Below, piece by piece: positions 16,772 to 25,737 of a stretch of DNA of 38,026 bases. Positions within the stretch are counted from its first letter, which is position 1. Every line of letters begins with the position of its first letter. The stretch lies in assembly GCA_938045275.1 (NCBI GenBank), contig CALIMV010000044.1, positions 1 through 38,026 of the forward strand, written 5' to 3'. Both the position numbers and the translations under genes were made by a program. Origin of the DNA: an uncultured Granulosicoccaceae bacterium (GTDB lineage: Bacteria > Pseudomonadota > Gammaproteobacteria > Granulosicoccales > Granulosicoccaceae). The notes under the pieces are model-generated. The model saw only the letters and a program-made list of their open reading frames with translations. It did no database searches and was not told where the DNA came from.

Positions 16772-17092
16772 ATCCAACCTCAGCGTATGCAGACAGTTGG
16801 AATTATTTAATATCCACTCTCCTTCGCTGTTCGATTTCTTTCAAATTGGAAAGTTTCACTTTCACTTACTTGAAATTCCAAGTAGGCATCCCCAATTCAC
16901 CCAGCTCAGATTGACTGATCCTGTGCACCATTGGCAATAACGCCGCGTTTGGGGCACCGTGCAGGGTTGCCTATCTGCAGTATTTAACAGGCATAACCGG
17001 CACAAAGGATTGCAATCAATCGCCGCGCCCTCCCGATTCCAATGTTGAATCGTGGGTTGCTTCTTTTGATTTGACGCTTAAGAGGAAAAGCG
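16772..17092. other. Intergenic region before the ABC/GldG operon
   Basis: No credible gene is seen. An imperfect 16-bp palindrome (ACTTG 16868-16872, CAAGT 16879-16883, six-base centre) could end the dehydrogenase transcript or serve as a binding site. Just before the ATP-ase gene, CGCTT and AAGCG can pair and present the AGAGGA Shine-Dalgarno in the loop (about 17076-17092), which should expose the start. The operon promoter must lie here but no clear hexamers were identified. Confidence 0.4.
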
Positions 17093-18070
17093 ATGCTCGA
17101 CGTAACATCAATCAGTCGCCGATACGGGGACTTGAAGGCGGTGGACAACGTATCGTTCGCCATAAAACCTGGCGAAATCGTCGGTTTGTTAGGCCACAAT
17201 GGTGCTGGTAAAACCACCATCATGAAACTGCTTAGTGGATACCTTGAACCTGATTCGGGTTCGATATACCTTGACAACCAACTCATTCAACTCGGCGACA
17301 AAACACTACAACGTTCTCTGGGCTATCTTCCGGAAAATTTGCCGGTATACCCGGAACTCACTGTTGCCAGCTACCTGCAGTATGTTGCCGATCTCAAAGG
17401 CCTTACTGGCAAAGAACAACGCCGTGCCATTCGTCGCGTTGTAGAGGCAACCGACCTTAAGGAGCGATTTCTATCCCCCATAAACACTTTATCTCGTGGC
17501 ATGAAACAGCGCGTTGGTGTAGCGCAAGCGTTGTTAGGCTCGCCCTCTTTACTCATTTTAGACGAACCCACAAATGGGCTGGACCCGGCGCAAACCGAAC
17601 AGATGCGACAGCTGATCAAATCATTTAGCGAATCGGCCACTGTAATTTTGTCTACACACATTATGCAGGAGGTGGAAGCCACATGCTCAAGAGCACTGAT
17701 TATCCAACACGGTCAATTGGTCGTTGATACGCAGCTTAACGAAATACACACGACAAAGAATATTGCCCTGCAAACCACTGCAGAACAACAGACAATCTCT
17801 GATGCCCTGAGCAACGAAAAATGGTTTAGCTCAATCAAGCTATCCGACAATGGCACCATGCAAAACAAATCAAATACGTTTCTTATTGAAACCAATTCTG
17901 ATGTAGATATAAACAAGGCCATTGAGCACTGTGCAATTGAGCTTGTAAATCGATCAATACCTATTACCTCAATACACAGTGACAAGCAAGATCTGCAAAG
18001 GCTCTTCCTGGATATAACAACGCCTTCCAATGAACAAAGCCAGACCCAGGAGGTATCGAATGTTGCCTGA
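17093..18070 (+). CDS. ABC transporter ATP-binding protein (GldA-like)
   Basis: This is a 325-residue nucleotide-binding subunit of an ABC-2-type exporter. It contains Walker A (GHNGAGKTT, 34-42), an ABC signature LSRGM (133-137), Walker B with the catalytic glutamate (LLILDEP, 153-159) and the H-loop histidine at 189 (STHIM). The ENLPVYPELTV stretch after the Q-loop is typical of the GldA/NosF-like group. The C-terminal 100 residues form the usual poorly conserved accessory domain. AGAGGA precedes ATG 17093. Its 3' end overlaps the next gene by 11 bases, and it heads the operon with the permease/GldG fusion and the DUF4340 protein. All catalytic residues are intact. Confidence 0.95.
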   Translation: MLDVTSISRRYGDLKAVDNVSFAIKPGEIVGLLGHNGAGKTTIMKLLSGYLEPDSGSIYLDNQLIQLGDKTLQRSLGYLPENLPVYPELTVASYLQYVADLKGLTGKEQRRAIRRVVEATDLKERFLSPINTLSRGMKQRVGVAQALLGSPSLLILDEPTNGLDPAQTEQMRQLIKSFSESATVILSTHIMQEVEATCSRALIIQHGQLVVDTQLNEIHTTKNIALQTTAEQQTISDALSNEKWFSSIKLSDNGTMQNKSNTFLIETNSDVDINKAIEHCAIELVNRSIPITSIHSDKQDLQRLFLDITTPSNEQSQTQEVSNVA

Positions 18071-21065
18071 AACCACGAATAATGAACTGAAACAGAATCC
18101 ACTGCGCATCATTGGCAGAGTGGCATCAAAAGAGTTGCTGCTATTTCTTTCATCACCCATTGCCTGGTTATTTATAGCCTGTTTTGCAACTATTACGTTG
18201 TTTGTCTTTTTCTGGGGTGAAGCGTTTTTTGCACGCAACATTGCCGATATACGTCCTATGTTCGAATGGATGCCAGTTTTACTTATATTGTTGTGTAGCA
18301 CACTGACCATGCGAATGTGGAGTGAGGAACGTCGAACAGGAACACTTGAGCATGTGTTAACACAACCGGCAAAACTCTGGTCGTTCGCTGTTGGCAAGTA
18401 CATCGCTTGCTTGGTACTGCTGGTTTTGGCGCTGTTGGTTGTAGTTCCATTACCTGTAACCATATCAACCTTCAGCGACATCGATTGGGGTCCGGTTATA
18501 TCGGGCTTTGTGGCCACGATTCTGCTCGGTTCGGCTTACATTGCAATAGGTCTTTTTGTCTCTTCACAAACGCAAAACCAGATTGTGAGTTTGATTGGCA
18601 GCGTTGTTTTGTGCGGACTATTTTATTTCATCGGCCATAACGTCATTACCGATACGGTCGGCCAACGCTCTGGAGAGTGGTTACAGGCCATTGGCACGGG
18701 TTCTCGCTTTAACTCTATTACCAGAGGTGTTATTGACATAGCTGATCTGATTTATTACCTAAGTCTGACCATCGTATTCGTGGTGTTAACTGTATTTTCT
18801 CTGGAACGCGAACGTTGGGCTAAATCTGGTGATACATCGTCTCACCTTCGTTGGAAAACAGCGGCAGTGTTACTGATTCTAAACGCCATAGCGTTGAATC
18901 TTTGGACAGGACAGCTTAGCGGTATGCGCATAGACACCACCCGTGGCCAACAGTATACACTCTCAGATGCAACCCGAAACTATATAAATCAACTACAAGA
19001 ACCACTGACATTACGCGGCTACTTCAGTGCAAAAACACACCCATTATTGAGTCCACTTGTTCCACAAATGCGCGATCTGCTAAATGAGTATGAGGTGGCT
19101 GGTGATGGCCGAATACGTGTTGAAATTGTCGATCCGCTCGACGACCCGGAAATTGAAGCAGAAGCAAATCAGCAATACGGCATTGAACCGGTGCCATTTC
19201 AGATAGCCGATCGGTATCAATCGTCGATTGTTAGCAGCTACTTTAATGTTTTGGTGCAATATGGCAATGAATACGATGTTTTGAGTTTCAGAGATTTGAT
19301 TGACGTTAAAAGCCGATCTGAAACAGACATCGACGTACAGCTACGCAATCCTGAGTATGATCTGACCCGATCTATTCGAAAAGTGCTGACTGATTTTCAA
19401 ACCGCCGGTAGCGTATTCAACAATATCGACTCACCCGTTACCATTCATATGTACACATCCGCAGATCAACAACTTCCAGAAGATCTGGTTGCTTTCAAGC
19501 AAAATATAAAAACTATTGCAGATGAAATGGCGGTTGAATCTGGCGATAAACTGAAAATTAACATGGTTGACCCTAATGCTAATGGCGGTGAATTGGCTCG
19601 ACAATTAACTACAGAAATAGGTTTACGGCCTATGAGCGCCGGACTGTTCAGTACGGAGCAGTTCTGGTTTCACACACTTCTTGAAGCCGACGGGCAATTG
19701 GTGCAAATACCGCTTGGTGACCTTAGTACCACCACGTTTGAATCAAATCTGGATACCGGTTTGAAACGGTTCGCCAAAGGCTTCACTCGCCGTATTGGCC
19801 TTGTCACACCAGCGCCAAACCCTCAAGGCATGCCCGGCGCAAGCGCTAGTTTCCGTACTTTACAAGATTTTCTCAGCGCAGAATACGATGTTGTAAGTGA
19901 GGACATTAGCGATGGCACCGTGGCCAGTGATATCGAGTTGCTGATTCTGGCGGCGCCCGAATCTCTGGATGAGAAATCGCTGTTTGCTGTTGATCAGTTT
20001 TTGATGCAGGGTGGTACTGTACTGGCTAGCACATCGAACTGGCAGGCCACTCTGTCACGCAATCAGCTTGACATTACCAAACATAATTCGGGATTAACCG
20101 ACTGGTTGGCACATAACGGCATCACCGTATCCGACAAACTGGTCATGGACCCAGTCAATGCTGCTTTTCCTGTGCCAGTAACACGCAATGTCGGTGGCTT
20201 GCAGCTGCAGGAGATGCGTATGCTTGACTACCCGTGGTTTGTCGATGTTCGGCGAAATCAAATGAACGGCGACAGTCCGGTAATGGCAGGTGTGGAGCAG
20301 GTCAACATGACCTGGGCTTCACCAGTGATTGCGGCAACTGACACTTCAGACAACGAATCCGTGCGTGAAACGCTAACGCTACTTTCAAGTTCTGATCGTT
20401 CCTGGCTCTCTTCTTCAACGGATGTTATGCCACGCATTACCGATAACGGTAGCGATGTCAGCCCATGGCCTGTTGAAGGCGAGACATCATCTCACCCACT
20501 TGCCATTGTGTCTACTGGTCAGTTCACTTCCTTTTTCGCCGGCAAGGCATCGCCATTAGTTCCAGAAGCACAAGAGAATGAACAAGCAGAAGCTACTACC
20601 ACAGGTGAAGATCCGCTGGCAGCGATAGACTCAGTTAATGAAGTACCCACGGATGCAGAAGCAGCAGAGTCTGAGCAAAATGCAACGCCGTCTCTTTCCG
20701 AGTCTATCGATACGGTGATTGAGCGCTCACCAGAGTCAGCACGTTTAATCGTTTTTGGTTCTAATGACTTTTTGAAAGATCAAATCACTCAAATGGCAGG
20801 CGCAGCAAACGGCACTGCCTATTTAACACCATACCAATTAGTGACTAACGCTGTGGATGTTGCGCTTGATGATACCGGATTACTCAGTATTCGTAGTCGT
20901 GGACAATTTAATCGAACACTGCCACCAATGGAACACAGCACCAGACAATTCTGGGAAATACTCAACTATGCATTGGCAGCCTTAGCCATCGTCTGTGTTT
21001 ATGCACTAACACGATTATGGTATCGATACAAACAGAAAAAACAGCTTTCATGGATAACACAATGA
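18060..21065 (+). CDS. Fused ABC-2 permease and GldG-like auxiliary protein
   Basis: This is a 1001-residue inner-membrane protein. The N-terminal part (about residues 20-255) is an ABC-2 permease with six helices like GldF, containing EERRTGTLEHVLTQP, a hallmark of these permeases. After a further helix (about 270-290) comes a large periplasmic GldG/ABC_transp_aux domain (about 300-780; note the opening DTTRGQQYTLSDATRNY). An acidic, low-complexity linker follows (about 835-890), and a final helix lies near the C-terminus (about 965-985). In Bacteroidetes GldF and GldG are separate proteins; here they are one chain. AGGAGG lies just upstream of ATG 18060, so this start is preferred over ATG 18030. 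The last codon overlaps the DUF4340 gene. The cargo is unknown. Confidence 0.92.
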   Translation: MLPETTNNELKQNPLRIIGRVASKELLLFLSSPIAWLFIACFATITLFVFFWGEAFFARNIADIRPMFEWMPVLLILLCSTLTMRMWSEERRTGTLEHVLTQPAKLWSFAVGKYIACLVLLVLALLVVVPLPVTISTFSDIDWGPVISGFVATILLGSAYIAIGLFVSSQTQNQIVSLIGSVVLCGLFYFIGHNVITDTVGQRSGEWLQAIGTGSRFNSITRGVIDIADLIYYLSLTIVFVVLTVFSLERERWAKSGDTSSHLRWKTAAVLLILNAIALNLWTGQLSGMRIDTTRGQQYTLSDATRNYINQLQEPLTLRGYFSAKTHPLLSPLVPQMRDLLNEYEVAGDGRIRVEIVDPLDDPEIEAEANQQYGIEPVPFQIADRYQSSIVSSYFNVLVQYGNEYDVLSFRDLIDVKSRSETDIDVQLRNPEYDLTRSIRKVLTDFQTAGSVFNNIDSPVTIHMYTSADQQLPEDLVAFKQNIKTIADEMAVESGDKLKINMVDPNANGGELARQLTTEIGLRPMSAGLFSTEQFWFHTLLEADGQLVQIPLGDLSTTTFESNLDTGLKRFAKGFTRRIGLVTPAPNPQGMPGASASFRTLQDFLSAEYDVVSEDISDGTVASDIELLILAAPESLDEKSLFAVDQFLMQGGTVLASTSNWQATLSRNQLDITKHNSGLTDWLAHNGITVSDKLVMDPVNAAFPVPVTRNVGGLQLQEMRMLDYPWFVDVRRNQMNGDSPVMAGVEQVNMTWASPVIAATDTSDNESVRETLTLLSSSDRSWLSSSTDVMPRITDNGSDVSPWPVEGETSSHPLAIVSTGQFTSFFAGKASPLVPEAQENEQAEATTTGEDPLAAIDSVNEVPTDAEAAESEQNATPSLSESIDTVIERSPESARLIVFGSNDFLKDQITQMAGAANGTAYLTPYQLVTNAVDVALDDTGLLSIRSRGQFNRTLPPMEHSTRQFWEILNYALAALAIVCVYALTRLWYRYKQKKQLSWITQ

Positions 21066-22108
21066 CCACTATTGCTAATCAATCTGTAGATAAAAACAAT
21101 CGGAGTAATTTTTTTACGCAGTTTAAGAACAGTCGCTTTCTGCAACTGTTTGCAGTATTGCTGATAGTACAACTGGTGTTTGCTGCATTGCTTAACACGA
21201 CCAACCAAAGCGCAACCTTCGCCCGAGGTGATGCCCTATTCGCTTTGCAACCGGACGATGTAGAAAATATCGCAATTAACAATGAAGACGAAACCATCAA
21301 CCTTTCAAAGCAAGGCGAAACATGGGAGATTGAAGCCGATATACCATTACCGGTTGATGCTACTCGGGTGCAATCGCTGCTCAGCTCTATGGCTAATTTA
21401 AAAACCGGCTTACCCATAGCCAGCAGCGTTAATGCACAAGAGCAATTAGAGGTAGCCGATGATAAATATCAGCGAAAGCTTGTCATAAACAATGATAAAG
21501 CCAATACTTTTCTGTTAGGTACCTCCCCTGGACTTCGAAAAGCACATTTACGACGCGAAGGTAGCAATGATATCTACTCTGTATCCTTGCCAGTTTCAGA
21601 TGTACCTACATCAAAAGACCAATGGTTGGATAAGTCATTGTTGGCGATCGGTGACATCAGTCAGATAACGTCAAATGCGATTACATTCGAGCGCGCTGGT
21701 ACCGACGAAAGTGAAACCTGGTCTGTACCGAATAATGATGCTGATGGCAAATCTTTAGATACCAAAAAACTCGTAGAGTCTGTTAAGGCACTGGAGACTT
21801 TGCGTGTCACCGGATTGCATGATTTGTCAGTACAGTCGGTAAATGATTCCAAAACCGATGATACCGGTTCGGATTCCAGTCCCGCAGCTGATGAAAGCAC
21901 AAAGCCTGAAACAGTTAATTTGCAAGTCAACAGTGGAGCTGATGTTTATAAATTGGTTTTAAATAAAACAAACGATACGGCTACCATAAAACGAGACGAT
22001 ATTGATCAGGCTTTTTCGATCCCTACATCGCTGTTCGACAAACTTGCGATTTTGGCCAAGAAAGAAGATTGGTTTATAGAGAGTAGCGACAAAAAGACAG
22101 ACGAGTAA
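21062..22108 (+). CDS. Membrane-anchored DUF4340 protein
   Basis: This is a 348-residue protein with one N-terminal membrane helix (about residues 22-41) and a long extracytoplasmic region matching the DUF4340 pattern. That pattern comprises repeated beta-rich segments such as LSKQGETWEIEADIPLPVDA, then YQRKLVINN and the KAHLRREGSNDIYSV phrase. A Ser/Asp-rich stretch (about 272-290) looks like a flexible linker. ATG 21062 overlaps the previous stop (ATGA); ATG 21050 is an alternative. DUF4340 genes commonly follow GldG-type genes, so this is the third component of the same complex. It may bind the periplasmic GldG domain. No biochemical activity is known to me. Confidence 0.88.
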   Translation: MTTIANQSVDKNNRSNFFTQFKNSRFLQLFAVLLIVQLVFAALLNTTNQSATFARGDALFALQPDDVENIAINNEDETINLSKQGETWEIEADIPLPVDATRVQSLLSSMANLKTGLPIASSVNAQEQLEVADDKYQRKLVINNDKANTFLLGTSPGLRKAHLRREGSNDIYSVSLPVSDVPTSKDQWLDKSLLAIGDISQITSNAITFERAGTDESETWSVPNNDADGKSLDTKKLVESVKALETLRVTGLHDLSVQSVNDSKTDDTGSDSSPAADESTKPETVNLQVNSGADVYKLVLNKTNDTATIKRDDIDQAFSIPTSLFDKLAILAKKEDWFIESSDKKTDE

Positions 22109-22120
22109 TTACCGGCTCAC

Positions 22121-22156
22121 TGACCACCTACAATACTGTCGTATTGTAGGTGGTCA
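22121..22156 (+). terminator. Strong hairpin ending the ABC/GldG/DUF4340 operon
   Basis: A perfect 16-bp stem (TGACCACCTACAATAC 22121-22136, GTATTGTAGGTGGTCA 22141-22156) with a TGTC loop starts 12 bases after the DUF4340 stop. It is the most stable local structure I saw in the window. There is no T-run, so it may end transcription in another way or protect the 3' end. The converging small gene could share it. Confidence 0.7.
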
Positions 22157-22227
22157 GACTAAACCATACGCCCTACCAGCTGCAGGACAGTAGCCAAGGC
22201 CGGAGTATGTCAGTCGAAAATACTGAC

Positions 22228-22476
22228 TCAATTTGAGGAAAATAAAACAAAATACACACCAAGTATCAAAAGCCCGCCAACAGCGCACAGGTTTGATACT
22301 TTTCGATTGTGCAGACCTTCTTCTGTCAGATTATCCTTAGACGCTCTGCTACCGGTAAATAACCTGTCAAACCAGACTTTGTCGATTCTGGTTTTCACAT
22401 TTGCTTGCGCAATTGCGTGGAAATGTACAGCTGCAAACAGTAGTACAACGCCAATTAATAATATAAGCATTTTCAT
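22228..22476 (-). CDS. Small two-helix membrane protein of unknown function
   Basis: I do not recognise the family. The 82-residue product has an N-terminal hydrophobic segment (about residues 3-22), a charged middle (about 25-58, with KVWFDRLFTGSRASKD) and a second hydrophobic segment (about 61-78). Both ends are thus in the membrane with a polar loop between them. ATG 22476 gives MKMLILLIG; a TTG at 22482 is also possible. The Shine-Dalgarno is poor. Amino-acid use is protein-like and the frame is complete, which is why I keep it. It converges on the ABC operon. Confidence 0.6.
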   Translation of the reverse strand: MKMLILLIGVVLLFAAVHFHAIAQANVKTRIDKVWFDRLFTGSRASKDNLTEEGLHNRKVSNLCAVGGLLILGVYFVLFSSN

Positions 22477-22614
22477 GACCAATGGATTCTAACAGGAATA
22501 ATACAATAACTATTTCTTCTTATGATTCTTACAGTGTTAAAGGCTGATACCAACACTATACCCGTTGCCCCCTCCTTGATGACGGTACTGGTTAACGCCT
22601 GATTGAAGCGATAC

Positions 22615-22630
22615 GCTACTATAGAGTAGC
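22615..22630 (+). promoter_or_regulatory. Hairpin upstream of the MFS gene
   Basis: GCTACT (22615-22620) and AGTAGC (22625-22630) form a perfect 6-bp stem with an ATAG loop, extended by ATA/TAT outside a one-base bulge. It lies ahead of the MFS frame at 22729, in what is probably the leader. It could be an operator or a leader structure. Confidence 0.35.
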
Positions 22631-22728
22631 TATCCCACATCAAGTGAGTTTATTCCATCAATTCATCACCGGACAAACAAGCGGCAGATGCAAACTCAGT
22701 CTCTGCTGGCAACGCCGGTAGCAATGTA

Positions 22729-23916
22729 TTGCGATTGCGCAACTTTCGTTTGTACTATGTGGGCATTTGGTTTTCAACCACTGCGTTCTGGGTACTAAAA
22801 ATCGCCATTGGCTGGGCGGCCTGGGAGTTGTCGCATTCAGCCTTCTGGACCGGAATCGTGGCTGCCTGTTATCTTCTACCGGCATTTGTGTTGTCGCCAT
22901 TTTTTGGTGTACTTGCCGATCGCATGCGTCTGAAACGTGGCGTGCAGTCAGTGGTGTTCGCACAATCAATGATTGCTATGGTAATGAGCGCAGGGTTTTA
23001 CGCCGAATTACTGAACGTCCAATGGCTGGCTGCCTTGTCCCTGTTACACGGTCTAATTGCCGCGGCCTATCACCCCATGCGGTTAACGGTGGTTGGGCGG
23101 TTGGTGGAACGTTGGCAGATCGCCGCTGCAGCAGGGCTTGCCTCAGTGGCGTTTAATATCGCCAGAGTACTCGGGCCTGCATTGGCCGGAGTGCTACTGG
23201 CGCGGTATGGAACGGCATTTACTTTGGCTGTTGGCTCATTGCTATACGTACCCTATCTTATGCTGTTTAGTCTGGTCTCACTGCGCACCCGAGAGCGAGT
23301 CGACAAACCATGGGTTAGTGAGTTAATCAGTGGATTACAATACGCACGACATCTTCCCGTAATGGTTCCGGTGATAGTCATGAGCTTACTGAATGGGGTG
23401 ATAGGTCGCGCGCTGTTTGAATTGCTGCCCGCAATTTCAGGTGATGTACTGAACTCAGGAGCACGCGGTCTTGCAATTCTGACAGCGGCAGCAGGCGCTG
23501 GAGCAGTTCTGGCCGGCCTGGCGGTTGCCCGTTTCGATTTAACTATTGCACAACGAATGCTGGCTTTGGCAATGAGCGTGATAATGTGTTGCCTGGCCAC
23601 ACTTTCAACTGGTATTGCCCAGCAGTTATTTCTGGCTGCAAGTTTTTGTGCGGTAGCAGGGTTCAGTGCCTCTTACGCGGGCATTACTTCACAATCCATT
23701 TTGCAAATATCACTAGACGATGACTACCGCGGTCGTGTAATGAGCCTGTGGACAACGGTGAGCTTTGGTGCACCAGCAGTTGGTGCTTTGTTAATGGGAG
23801 CATTGGGTGAGTCAATTGGTACTGGGCCAGCAGTGGTAGTGATCGCATCTCTTGGTTTAGTGGTAACCCTGGCATTGACCCCGCGCTATCGTGGCTGGGA
23901 TTTACGTTCGGAATAA
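22729..23916 (+). CDS. MFS transporter (EntS-like exporter family), start uncertain
   Basis: This is a twelve-helix major facilitator carrier. The called TTG start opens with LRLRNFRLYYVGIWFS, which is the usual entry into helix 1 of the MFS_3/EntS group. The loop motif GVLADRMRLKRG after helix 2 and the DDDYRGRVMSLW motif in the second half fit that group. The start is odd: the frame stays open back to about 22648 with a polar, protein-like stretch (SPDKQAADANSVS), but it contains no ATG, GTG or TTG before 22729. Position 22657 is ATC, eight bases after GTGAG. Either a rare ATC start adds 24 residues or translation begins at TTG 22729 without a ribosome-binding site. The substrate is unknown. 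Confidence 0.85.
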   Translation: MRLRNFRLYYVGIWFSTTAFWVLKIAIGWAAWELSHSAFWTGIVAACYLLPAFVLSPFFGVLADRMRLKRGVQSVVFAQSMIAMVMSAGFYAELLNVQWLAALSLLHGLIAAAYHPMRLTVVGRLVERWQIAAAAGLASVAFNIARVLGPALAGVLLARYGTAFTLAVGSLLYVPYLMLFSLVSLRTRERVDKPWVSELISGLQYARHLPVMVPVIVMSLLNGVIGRALFELLPAISGDVLNSGARGLAILTAAAGAGAVLAGLAVARFDLTIAQRMLALAMSVIMCCLATLSTGIAQQLFLAASFCAVAGFSASYAGITSQSILQISLDDDYRGRVMSLWTTVSFGAPAVGALLMGALGESIGTGPAVVVIASLGLVVTLALTPRYRGWDLRSE

Positions 23917-23944
23917 ACTCTCTGTGTTGGTATTCACACCATTA

Positions 23945-25189
23945 TTATTTGCTGTTTTTATTCTTGGAGCGCCTGCCTCGTACAAAATCCATAATAAAAA
24001 GTGTTGTGCGCGGCATATAACTGTAAGGGCGTAGTGTTTCGACTACAGGACGGCGCAGAGATCGCCAACTCGTGTAAACAAGCAAAGCTACATGCGCAGC
24101 AAGAATCAAGTTGAACATAGCCGGCGGTCCGTAAACTTCAACCAGATAACCAGCAATGGTGGGCGCCGTCACTGCACCTAATGCGAAAAAGAAAATCAGC
24201 GACGCACTGAGTGACAACATATCTTCAGGTGAGGCAAAGTCGCTGGCATGCGATGCACAGATCGAATAAATTGGCAGCGTTGCAAAGCCAAAGATAAACC
24301 CACCCAGATAAATAAACGGAATACCGGCCACTTGCGTCACTGGATTAAATGCTATCAATGCGCAAGCCATTGCCGATAACAAACTGAACCCAATTAAAGT
24401 CACGCGCCGGTTTAAGCGATCAGCTATCATTCCGGCAGGTAATTGTGCGATCAATCCACCAACAATCGCCAGCGCAAGAAACGCTGCAATTCCCTTTTGT
24501 GTCAGACCCGACTGCTGCCCATAGACCGGTGCGACCATTCGAAAAGACGATGTTGTTAAACCAACAACCACTATGCCGATAGCTGCGAGCGGTGAAATTG
24601 TATAGGCAAAAAACGGACGGAATTTCCGTGATTTTGGAAGTGCTGGGGGCGTTGCCTGGGTTAGTGAAATGGGAATTAATGAGAGACAGGCAACCATGGC
24701 AACCAGGTTATAAGATACATAGTGGGCAGGTGAAAGACCGGCTATCACTAACTGTGACAGCAACGTGCCACTCATATCAACCATACGATATATCGAAAAT
24801 ACCGTTCCGCGATTTTCATTGGTCAGCTTCGACTGCAGCCAGCTTTCAATAACCGTATACGCGCCCGCTACGGCAAAACCACTGAATACGCGCAAAACGC
24901 ACCAAAACCAGACACTTTCATTTACCGGATGAAGCAGAATCGAAATCGTTGAAACACCCGCCATCACAGCGAATGCCCGTGCATGACCTGCCTGCACAAC
25001 TATGTATGGCGATACTACACAACCAACAAAAAAGCCAATGAAATGTGCGGAACCAAGATAGCCAATTTGCGTGCTGGAGAAGCCAAGTGAGATCCCAGAC
25101 AGTGCATCCAGAGGCCCGAGTGAACCCGAGCCAATTTGTACGAATATGACCGACAACAGTAGCGCTGAGAGTGAGATGATCAGACGCAT
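23945..25189 (-). CDS. YcaD-like MFS transporter
   Basis: This is a 414-residue, twelve-helix major facilitator protein, convergent with the previous MFS gene across only 28 bases. The phrases GSAHFIGFFVGCVVSP, ESWLQSKLTNENRGTVFS and GLIAQLPAGMIADRLNRR are typical of the YcaD branch. The ESWL segment in helix 5 is especially characteristic. The C-terminus is basic (RGRRSKNKN). ATG 25189 is the first plausible start. YcaD substrates are not known. The gene is monocistronic and its sequence is unlike the EntS-type MFS next to it, so the pair is not a tandem duplication. Confidence 0.9.
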   Translation of the reverse strand: MRLIISLSALLLSVIFVQIGSGSLGPLDALSGISLGFSSTQIGYLGSAHFIGFFVGCVVSPYIVVQAGHARAFAVMAGVSTISILLHPVNESVWFWCVLRVFSGFAVAGAYTVIESWLQSKLTNENRGTVFSIYRMVDMSGTLLSQLVIAGLSPAHYVSYNLVAMVACLSLIPISLTQATPPALPKSRKFRPFFAYTISPLAAIGIVVVGLTTSSFRMVAPVYGQQSGLTQKGIAAFLALAIVGGLIAQLPAGMIADRLNRRVTLIGFSLLSAMACALIAFNPVTQVAGIPFIYLGGFIFGFATLPIYSICASHASDFASPEDMLSLSASLIFFFALGAVTAPTIAGYLVEVYGPPAMFNLILAAHVALLVYTSWRSLRRPVVETLRPYSYMPRTTLFIMDFVRGRRSKNKNSK

Positions 25190-25737
25190 TAGAGAGCACT
25201 CTATGCTTTTTGGCCAAGCTTACTGCGATTGCAAAGTAATGTCTTTAACTATTGCTTTTTTCTTCGTGGTGCTAGCCTGACATCAATCAAACGTGGCCAA
25301 GCACCAGGTTCTATAAAAACTATGTGGCGCATTCGGCTCCAACTATGGCTGCACCGTTTTTGAAATAGTTTTCCGTTTTCGACACAGTCAATTTCTGACA
25401 CCCTATTTGCCTGCCAAAGTTTGCGCGCCTGGTGAAATCCGTCACCAACGAGTGTTGCCTAGAGACAATTTTAGCTAACTGCCTGTTAATATATACGATT
25501 CTACTAAAACCGCAGCGGTAAAAAATTCATCGTTGAAAACCTGAACTTTTCTTAACACTGCGTTGCTGATCGTTAAATTTTGCCCGCTCTAGCCCCACGC
25601 TCGCAGCATTTGACCATGGTGGGACTACGCCTATATACGATTTACAGAATGATGGACGAATTTCTACATTTACTGAAAGAAGTAATACTAAAAGACAAGG
25701 TATAATATGTTCATCGTCCAACACCGATGATAAATTT
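25190..25737. promoter_or_regulatory. Gene-poor region with a promoter-like -10 and a 5' hairpin
   Basis: There is no credible gene in this 548-base gap. Near its right end a perfect -10 hexamer TATAAT (25701-25706) lies 31 bases before the ASCH gene, although no good -35 hexamer is found 16-18 bases upstream. Transcription starting near 25713 would place a hairpin (TCATCG 25711-25716, CGATGA 25725-25730) at the extreme 5' end of the message. That is a layout that protects mRNAs from decay. Confidence 0.4.

Noticed and set aside
22729-25189. The two neighbouring MFS genes as a tandem duplication
   Set aside because: They are convergent and belong to different branches (EntS-like and YcaD-like) with different signature motifs.
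25239-25280. A 13-codon hydrophobic frame (MSLTIAFFFVVLA)
   Set aside because: It is too short, has no Shine-Dalgarno, and is most likely chance in an AT-rich gap.
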